DNA from: Ailurus styani
Taxonomy: Eukaryota; Chordata; Mammalia; Carnivora; Ailuridae
DNA length: 64,000 nt
Assembly (NCBI GenBank): GCA_002007465.1
Contig: LNAC01000682.1
Span: 768,584 to 832,583 of the forward strand
Direction of reading: 5' to 3'
A program made the position numbers and the translations under genes. This document shows positions 57,366-64,000 of this stretch, piece by piece. The notes under the pieces are model-generated. The model had not been told where the DNA came from, did not search any database, and worked only from the letters and a program-made list of their open reading frames with translations. Position 1 is the stretch's first letter. Every line of letters starts with the position of its first letter.

Positions 57366-57654
57366 ATCCATACTGGCTTAACCTAAGTCCTACTAGTATC
57401 TACTCATGCTCCCCAAAACGGTCCTCACTCCTGCCCCACCCTATTCAATTCAGGTTATCTTGAAGAACCATACCAGGTAGATGCTGACACCCATTTTCAC
57501 CCCATTTTCTGTACCTTGTATCTAATAGGCTTCTTCAGTTCTAGAAACTTTCACCTAGGGAGACAGACCCCCTGCACACGCATCCAGCTAAGGAAGGTGC
57601 TTTTCTTAAGTGGGGGACCTAATCTCAGTTGGACCCCAATCCACTTCCCCATGC
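57366..57654. other. Unique sequence, nothing recognised
   Basis: Short interval between the MaLR-like LTR and an L2 end, with no exon. Confidence 0.4.
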
Positions 57655-57800
57655 ACCCATTCTTTTAAAAAAGCATGTATTGGGTACCCGTGATATGCCT
57701 ATAGTGTTCTGGCATCTAGGAATATAAGGAAAAAGCTAGAGTTAATTCCTGCTCTCGTGGAGTTCATAGTGGAATAAATAGACACAAACAAAGAGCTGAG
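57655..57800 (-). mobile_element. LINE-2 3' end
   Basis: 'aaaaagcatgtattgggtac', 'tctggcatctaggaatataa' and 'ttcctgctctcgtggagttc' match the reverse-complement L2 3' end. Confidence 0.7.
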
Positions 57801-57865
57801 GATTGAGTTAGCTGATCCATGACACATGGTAATCACTCAATAAATGTTAGGTATTATTAAAGAGG
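57801..57865 (+). mobile_element. MIR 3'-end fragment
   Basis: 'acatggtaatcactcaataa', 'atgttaggtattattaa' is the 3' terminus of MIR, placed directly against the L2. Confidence 0.6.
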
Positions 57866-58559
57866 TTTTCTAAGGATTACCTGAAAAATATAAATACAAG
57901 GCTTAGCTTGATGTCTAGAATTCAAAAACATTGGATAACTGTTTTCCATTGTTAATTAAATTCATTGATTACCTCCCAAACAACCAAGTCAATTGTGCAT
58001 TTTTTTTCCAGCCTTCATCTTATGGGAATGCATTGAACACTACTGGTCACTCCCATAATCTTGAATGTCCTGTACTCTGGGTATCCATTGACACTAAAGT
58101 CCTCACGTTGCACGGCCAGAATTTGCACCCACATAGCCTCACTTCACAGCCTGTGTATTAATTAACCACCATGCTGAGCACTGATAACAAGAGCAGCCTC
58201 TCCAGAGTCGGGGAGTAAAAGCCAAACCACAGAAGACATATTTGGGGGGTGAGGAATGGAACCATAGGAATGTCCCTTCAGAGCAACAAAGTGTGGAAGA
58301 TACAGAGAGATGGGAAGTGGGGAGAGCTCTTTCAGCTGTAGGCACCCGCAGGGCTATGGAAAAGATGGAAGTCCAATCCTTCCAGCAAAGACTCACACAG
58401 CTTCCTGGACAGGACCCTGGAGTATTGGGACACCACTCCTTTCCTTCTGCCAAAGATGTTGACCTGGCCTCCAAGTTGGTCTTCAAGGGAAGCCTTGCTG
58501 CTTCCCCCAAGGGCCAGGCAATACTAGCTCCTTAAAGAGAGTAAAGAGGTATGTATGGG
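57866..58559. other. Unique sequence, no gene seen
   Basis: Opposing frames of 97 (plus) and 123 (minus) codons overlap at 58139-58535; mutual overlap and lack of domain pattern argue for chance. Confidence 0.4.
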
Positions 58560-58960
58560 CTCTCTGGAAGTGTTCACCCAGTGCACCAATTTATCTTCAT
58601 TGTGATTCGGCAGTTATTTACTGCATTCCCACGGGGCCAGCGCCAGCTGGAGCCAAACTTGGTAATCGTTTCCTGCCTTATCCTCAGAAATTGTGTATTA
58701 CATTCCAGCTGATGCTACGTACACCGATATAAATTGTTCACCAATAAACACGTCTCTTAAGAGCCTTATTTATCTTTGGGAAGCTTCATGAAATAATCAT
58801 ACAGATTCATCATGCCATATTCTGCCCTTAGACTTTATAGGAGATTCCCCATTAACTTTAATGTGGAAGGTTGTTAGGTGTCTATTTCCCCCTCCCTTAG
58901 CATAGATCAAGGTTAGTGCATGGCCAATAAAAGACATATTTTTCAAAAGACCTACTGGAT
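58560..58960. other. Repeat-free CpG-retaining block, strongest candidate conserved noncoding element
   Basis: The block mixes AT-rich words ('cagttatttactgcattccc', 'ttgttcaccaataaacacgt', 'agccttatttatctttggga') with retained CpGs ('gattcggcag', 'cccacgggg', 'gccagcgccagctgg', 'gctacgtacaccgat'). It includes a forkhead-like 'aataaaca' and an E-box 'cagctg'. No transposon family or coding frame accounts for it. Function is inferred only. Confidence 0.35.
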
Positions 58961-59379
58961 CATTCCTACCCACCTCCTCAGTGACTGCAAGGGAGTCTTC
59001 TCCCAGGATGATTTCTCATGTTTTTCCTTCACAACAGAACAACTTCCCCTATAGGCTTTTGACTTCAGCCTCCACTTCCCAGTATATATTGGTCTCATGC
59101 TGGGAAAATCTTCCTGCCTTAAAATGCCAGCATTCTTTCCTTTCCTTCACCCAATGTCTTTCTCCTCACTGTTCCCAGTGTAAATCTGTTCACACTATCC
59201 CCACCAAAGTCATGGTCAGCCATCCATAGGTGTTCCTGGCTCCTGGATGGCCTTCTGCCTTTGGTTTTCCTCCATTTTATATTCATCTAAAGGTTCTGAT
59301 CCTGCAGACTTCATTCCTCAACTGAACGATGTCGCTTCCAACTTTTTGATTTAATGCTGGTTGATTGGTTTGTTTTGGA
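58961..59379. other. Unique sequence, no gene seen
   Basis: C/T-rich on plus; no repeat or exon recognised. Confidence 0.4.
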
Positions 59380-59640
59380 ATGGGCTCTTATATTAGGGTA
59401 AATTGTAAGCTGCTGCACTGAAAATACCTCCAAAAAACTATGACTTTAAAAAGATTGTTTTCTCTCTCACATAACAGTCCCGAGGGAAGTTGGGAGGCAG
59501 AAGTTCTGCTCTTCACGGTCACCTCAAAACCTCAGTTTTCTCCATCCTATCACTCCATGGTTCTTGGTTCTGTGGTCAAAGCTAAGTCATCAGCACGTAG
59601 ACATTGGTGTTTCAGCTTATGAGCTCAAAAGAGGAAAAAT
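59380..59640 (+). mobile_element. Unnamed ancient repeat relic
   Basis: 'ctctctcacataacagtccc', 'gggaggcagaagttctgctc' and 'ctatcactccatggttcttg' are words of a common LTR- or L1-like mammalian repeat that I cannot name. Confidence 0.35.
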
Positions 59641-60169
59641 GTATTCTCTTGTGTGGGGGTATCACCTGAAATTGATACCTCCACTCCCCTCCCCTTAGTC
59701 TAAACTTGATCCCAGAGATGCATCTAGGTGCTTTGTGCCCAACATCAGTTCTGCTACTGTGTATGAGAAAGGAGGAGAATGGATTTTTGTGGACCTCTCA
59801 CACTCTCCTTGCAGTTGTGCTTGGTTCACTTACTCAGGACTGGACTGCTCAAAATCAAACATAGATAAAGGAAATCTTTCCTCAGAATAAAATTTGTGTA
59901 GAAGAAAGAAAGAAACACCAAAGAGCTAAGTTACCACTTAGTTACCACTCTGCCACCATACCTCAGATCTTCCTAAACTAAAACATTTTCTTTAATGTCA
60001 ACATAAGAAAAGGCCTTAATAGAAAGGGGGTCATCCTTTTTGATCCATCAACAAATACCATGGGTCCTTCCTCGACTGTGTATTCAGAACCTAATCATTT
60101 CTTCACCTCCAAGTAACAATCAAAACAACCATGAACTCTCTCCTGGATTATTTCAATAGCCTGCTAATG
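59641..60169. other. Unique sequence, no gene seen
   Basis: No clear repeat. The last 80 bases may already be L2 ('tctcctggattatttcaata'). Confidence 0.4.
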
Positions 60170-61030
60170 GTTGGAATTTGGTCCTCCTACAGTTCTATAC
60201 TCAACACAGCAGCCAGAGTAATCCTTTAAAACATAAATCAGAACTTGTCATTTCTCAGCTCAACATCCTCCAATGACTTCCATCTCAAATCAGGAGTAAA
60301 AGCCAAAATATTTACAATAACCTACAAGGCCTACATCTGATCTTGTCTCTAACCAGTCTCTCCCTTGTTTCCCATCACTTACTACCCTTGTTCTGCTCCC
60401 CGTTTCCTCCAAATATGCTCCAGCTACACTGGGTTCCTTGCTGTTTCTAAAACATGCAACCACAGCTTGTCTTGGGACTTTGCATTGGCTGTTCCCTCTG
60501 CCTGGAATGCTCTTCCCCAAAAAAACCCACAAGTCTCCCTCCCTCATCTCCTCCTTGTTGAATGCCACCTTCTCAGTGAGATCTTCCCTGACTCACCCAC
60601 ACAAAGCAGCCACCCCATACTCAGTTGTGTGCTGATAAAAGTTTAACACCTGCTGCCCCTGAACACACATAGTATTTTGTGTGATGTAAATACTTCCACC
60701 ATGACCAATTTCCAGCTGCAAACATGAGGTCACTGAACAGGGGCTGGGAGGGATACACACAATTTTCAAGAGCTGGTGCAATGTAGCAGCAGGACATCAT
60801 TGCCCACATTTCCCCAGCCTTCTCTGTCCCTTTACCCTATTCGGTTTTTTGTCCCTGTAGCATGATATATTATTTATTCATTCACTTGCTTATTAATAGT
60901 GTGTGTGTGCCCCAGTAAAATTTGAGCTGGATGAAGGCCGAGACTATACTTTGCTGTCATAGCTCTACCATCCCGAACATCTTAGGCACTCAGCAATATT
61001 TTTTGCAATGAACGAATAAATGAAGGAAGG
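60170..61030 (+). mobile_element. LINE-2 3' end, long copy
   Basis: 'cagcagccagagtaatcctt', 'aatgacttccatctcaaatc', 'cttgtctctaaccagtctct', 'ttggctgttccctctgcctg', 'gaatgctcttcccc' and 'tcagtgagatcttccctgac' follow the L2 ORF2 C-terminal end and UTR. The element closes with 'gagctggatgaaggccgaga' and 'gaacgaataaatgaaggaag'. 60650-60790 may be a later insert. The plus-strand frame of 93 codons at 60365-60646 lies in this L2 and is a remnant of its reverse-transcriptase ORF or chance. Confidence 0.9.
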
Positions 61031-61554
61031 ATATAGCAGAGGACATGGACAACTCCCACAAGAAAAAACACATTCTCACCAAATTTACAAGGAAATGCTC
61101 TTTCTCACTTGTACTGTTTAAATCAGTGCCTACTGTCCGGAGAGGGAGGAATGTTGTCCAGAGAGTATGGAACAGTAATTCCTTAATTGAAACAACTGGA
61201 GGAGTTGGCTAGACAGAGAACGTGCACACTAGAAGAGCCTGAAAGAGAATCAAATCTGGCAGGAGCCAGAGGCAGGCAAGGAGATCCTTGCTGAATTTAA
61301 GATCATTGAAAACAGATTCAGGATTAACATGGGGGCTATAGGGATGTCCTAGAAAGTTAAGGCCAGCAGGATAGTGACAGACTGGTAAGTCTTCCTGGAC
61401 AAAAGGGTCAGATAAAGGGAAGACATTAATAATTCAAAAAATGCAATTGAAGCAGATGTGGGGTACTCAGTCTTAGCTATAAAAATTAATAATACAAATT
61501 TTAATGGTAACAGGCAATGTGAGTAAAGTTGAATAGGAAATGGTAGCATCATAC
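61031..61554. other. Unique sequence, no gene seen
   Basis: Nothing recognised; 61430-61520 is AT-rich. Confidence 0.4.
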
Positions 61555-61935
61555 ATAGCTGGTAATCTTGCAAATTGGTTCAACCCTTTTGGAAAATAAT
61601 ATGTATTAAGGAGAAGAAGAAAATATTCATACCTTTCAGCCTAGTAAGCCCATTACCTGTATTGTACCCAGATGAAGAATTTAATAGAAGAAACCAGCTA
61701 TTAATACAAAGATGTTCTCACAGCAGTCACCATCATAGGCAAAGTCAAAAATGATCTCTAAATGCTCATTAATAAGAAATGACTAAATAAATGATGGTCT
61801 AGTAACTCAGTGGAATATTTGTCATAAAGTTCTAAAGAATAATTACAAAATCATATAGCAACACTAATGATGCTTACAACATAATGTTACAGACTACATG
61901 TGGTTGACTAGTGGTTGCAAATCTTTAAAACTATA
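61555..61935 (+). mobile_element. L1M LINE-1 3'-region fragment
   Basis: 'aattggttcaacccttttgg', 'caaagatgttctcacagcag', 'ctaaataaatgatggtctag' and 'aactcagtggaatatttgtc' match the late-ORF2 block of old L1s, much diverged. Confidence 0.65.
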
Positions 61936-62004
61936 TTTGCAACGTGGCTAACTAAGTCTGAAGGAAATGTGCAAAACTGATGATGCTGGTGAAAGGGAGA
62001 ATTT

Positions 62005-62421
62005 TTTTTCTTCTCTTTTTTCTCTTTTTTTTGGGGGGGCACTTTATTTTTTTATTTTTTATTTTTTTTTCATTCTTTGCCCCAGGGGTACAGGTCTGTG
62101 AATCATCCGGCTTACATCTTTCACAGCATTTACCAAAGCACAAACCCTCCCCAATGTCCATAACCCATCCACCCTATCCCTACCCTCCCACCCCCCAGTA
62201 ACCCTCAGTTTGTTTTGTGAGATTAGGAGTCTCTTATGGTTTGTCTCCTTCCCCATCCCATCTTGTTTCATTATTTTTCCCTCCCTACCCCCCACGACCC
62301 CCCNCTGACTATCAAGTTCCTCATGTCAGAGAAATGACGTGGATGGAACTAGAGGGTATAATGCTGAGCGAAATAAGTCAATCAGAGAAAGATAATTATC
62401 ATATGATTTTTCTTCTTTTCT
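62005..62421 (-). mobile_element. LINE-1 insertion with 5' inversion (twin priming)
   Basis: 62041-62325 is the L1 3' end on minus: T-rich tail, then 'ggggtacaggtctgtgaatc', 'aaccctcagtttgttttgtg', 'gagtctcttatggtttgtct' and 'ctatcaagttcctcatgtca'. From about 62330 to 62407 the strand flips: 'aatgacgtggatggaactag', 'gctgagcgaaataagtcaat' and 'gataattatcatatgat' read on plus. In an intact L1 the plus segment ends exactly where the minus segment begins, so both come from one insertion. Flanks 'tttttcttct' at 62005-62014 and 62407-62416 are probable target-site duplications. N at 62304 lies inside. Confidence 0.85.
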
Positions 62422-63394
62422 AAAATTGACTTTAATTACTAAAGCTTTAATATTAATAAGCTTTTGAAAACATAATTATTTTTACACAAAAATGGACAGT
62501 TGATGTGTGGAGAAAAGACAATCCTTCTCTTGGTGGCTGGTCAACCCCATGAAATCCACCAGCACTGAGAATCACCAAAGGACATGGGAACACAAGCCCT
62601 CTGCACAGAATATCACCCAGCCCAGCCACCACGAGCACTCCATTGGTCTCACCTACTGGGTCTGGGGCAGAAAGCTGCTGTGACACTGGGTTTGGACGGC
62701 CTCTTGGGCTTATAGCAGTCATACCGCATTTCCTGCCTATCAACAAGGAGAGAAGCTTGAGACATGAACTTCATGAGGACACTTCCTGCCTTCCAGTCTC
62801 AGTGGTAAGCAGCAGCCAGAGGCACTGCAGCCAGGGTGGGAAGACCCAGACTTCTTAGCAGCTCACAAAACTTCTGCTCCTGGATCCTCTTCCGCCAAAG
62901 GGGACCTGGGGGCTTCTAGCAATTATTCAGTTAGTCTCCGAGCCACCAGTACCTTGCTGGCAGAACTACCCAAGTGCAAGAGTCAAAACAGCATTTTTTT
63001 TTCCTTTTGCAACTTGTTTTTTTTAACAGCTCACTTTTCCAAGCACCTCCACGCTGCATGATGGGAGCCATAGTTTCTCATAGAGACAATATGCGTCCCA
63101 GTCAGATTATCTATTCCCCCAACCCCGGGCAAAGCTACATTTTAAATCCCCCATAAAAACGGTTGGCAGCCTTAGCCTGAATCTTCTCCAGAGAAAAATA
63201 GTCTCCGACCTCCTGTGACTGTGCTCATTTGAAAGGCAAAGCAGCGTCCTGTAGCTTGGCCATCTGAAAGTGCCACTAACATAATGGCTCCTGCACTGCT
63301 GCAACTTCACCAGCCACATCTCCCCTGTCCTTGTCACCTGAAGCAGAAAGTGGCTGCACATCAGAAGTACTAAGGGCACAGCTCTATCCTTCAT
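62422..63394. other. Unique sequence with candidate regulatory word, no gene seen
   Basis: 63020-63310 is repeat-free with retained CpGs and holds a ZNF143-like word at 63055-63074. No exon is supported. Confidence 0.4.
63055..63074 (-). promoter_or_regulatory. ZNF143/THAP11-like site (candidate)
   Basis: Read on minus the word is 'actatggctcccatcatgca'. It keeps the ACTA, TCCCA and ATGCA blocks and spacing of the SBS motif (ACTACAATTCCCAGAATGCA type). A motif match only; no transcription start is visible nearby. Confidence 0.35.
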
Positions 63395-63560
63395 TCACAT
63401 AAGCATCACAACGACTTTACGTTGTGATACTGTTATCATCCCCATTTTGTAGAGAACAAAACTGAGACGGAGCAAAGCTAAGTAATGTGTCTGAAGTCAC
63501 ACACTAAATAGCAAAACTGGGCTCTGAGTTCCTTTGGCTTGATTCCAGGCCCTGCCCACC
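63395..63560 (-). mobile_element. MIR SINE relic
   Basis: 'gttatcatccccattttgta', 'gagaacaaaactgagacgga' and 'tgtgtctgaagtcacacact' match reverse-complement MIR. Confidence 0.85.
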
Positions 63561-63763
63561 TCCACAGTGTTCCCTGCTTTCCTCTACAGAACTTCCACCC
63601 AAAAGCAGAGAAGCACAGCATTCACAACAGAGAAGCTTCCAAAATGCCATTCATCTTCTAAAATATTTCTGAGTTGCTGTAAATTCACTTAAACACAACC
63701 ATAAACTCATACTGATGACCTGCCTCTGAGGAGGCTGAAAAGCATCCAGCAAAAGGCCACAAT

Positions 63764-64000
63764 AGCGGAGGAGTGGCAAGATGGCGGAGGAGTGGCAAGA
63801 TGGCGGAGGAGTAGGAGACCGATTATCATCAGGTCCCAGAAATTCACCCAGAGAGCTATCAAACTATTCTGAACACCTACAAATTCCACCAGAGATCGAA
63901 GAGAAGAAGAGCAGCAATTCTAGGAACAGAAAATTGACCGCCTTCTGGAAGGTAGGATGTGCGGAGAAGTGAATCTGAGGCGACAGGAAGATAGACCCGG
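63764..64000 (+). mobile_element. Start of a LINE-1 5' UTR, cut by the window end, with tandemly repeated first bases
   Basis: 'caagatggcggaggagtagg', 'ccagagagctatcaaactat', 'gagatcgaagagaagaagag', 'aatctgaggcgacaggaaga' follow the 5' UTR start of carnivore L1 elements with few visible changes. Presence of the true 5' start means the copy may be full length (about 6 kb if complete), but only the first ~230 bp are here. The first 19 bases are repeated: units at 63764-63782 and 63783-63801, then 63802 onward. 'caagatggcgg' (YY1-like) therefore occurs twice, at 63777-63787 and 63796-63806. ORF1 and ORF2 would lie to the right. Confidence 0.9.

Overview
The window looks like ordinary nuclear DNA from a carnivoran mammal, most likely an arctoid caniform such as a mustelid. 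The evidence is eight tRNA-Lys-derived CAN-SINE insertions, several with the 3' form that ends in a CT-rich block and AAATAAATAAA tail, and a carnivore-type LINE-1 5' end at the right edge. The species call is an inference from repeat families recalled by eye.

I found no protein-coding exon, tRNA, rRNA, CRISPR array or bacterial-type operon. Every open frame is short, and many overlap recognisable repeats. The longest (213 codons, 32714-33355) runs through an old LINE-2 copy. The region is best read as intergenic or deep-intronic DNA. Its content is transposable elements of several ages, microsatellites, and unique stretches, a few of which may be conserved regulatory DNA.

Layout. 1-2.1 kb: a nested stack of LINE-1 pieces with two CAN-SINEs. 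2.9-7.4 kb: a MaLR-like LTR, a 5'-truncated LINE-1 bounded by target-site duplications, MIR and L2 relics, and a small retrocopy of an mRNA 3' end inside an L2. 7.6-8.2 kb: a solo retroviral-type LTR and a CAN-SINE. 8.2-20 kb: mostly unique sequence with MIR, MER5A, hAT-type and L1M relics, including a paired hairpin at 9.55 kb. 20-31 kb: unique sequence with MER5A, MIR and L1M relics. 31-38 kb: three CAN-SINEs, a long L2, TG-rich repeats and DNA-transposon fossils. 38-58 kb: sparse old repeats and TA/GT microsatellites. 58-64 kb: a candidate conserved block, a long L2, a twin-primed (inverted) LINE-1, a possible ZNF143-type site, and the 5' start of a LINE-1 that leaves the window.

No set of genes acts together here, and I see no sign of a novel biological system. 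The observations most worth checking are the duplicated 5' start (with duplicated YY1-like motif) of the LINE-1 at the right edge, the twin-primed LINE-1 at 62 kb, the retrocopied 3' UTR at 6.7-7.05 kb, the tandem hairpins at 9.55 kb, and the repeat-free CpG-retaining blocks at 35.4 and 58.6 kb. Repeat family names come from memory of consensus sequences; boundaries of old elements are approximate to tens of bases.
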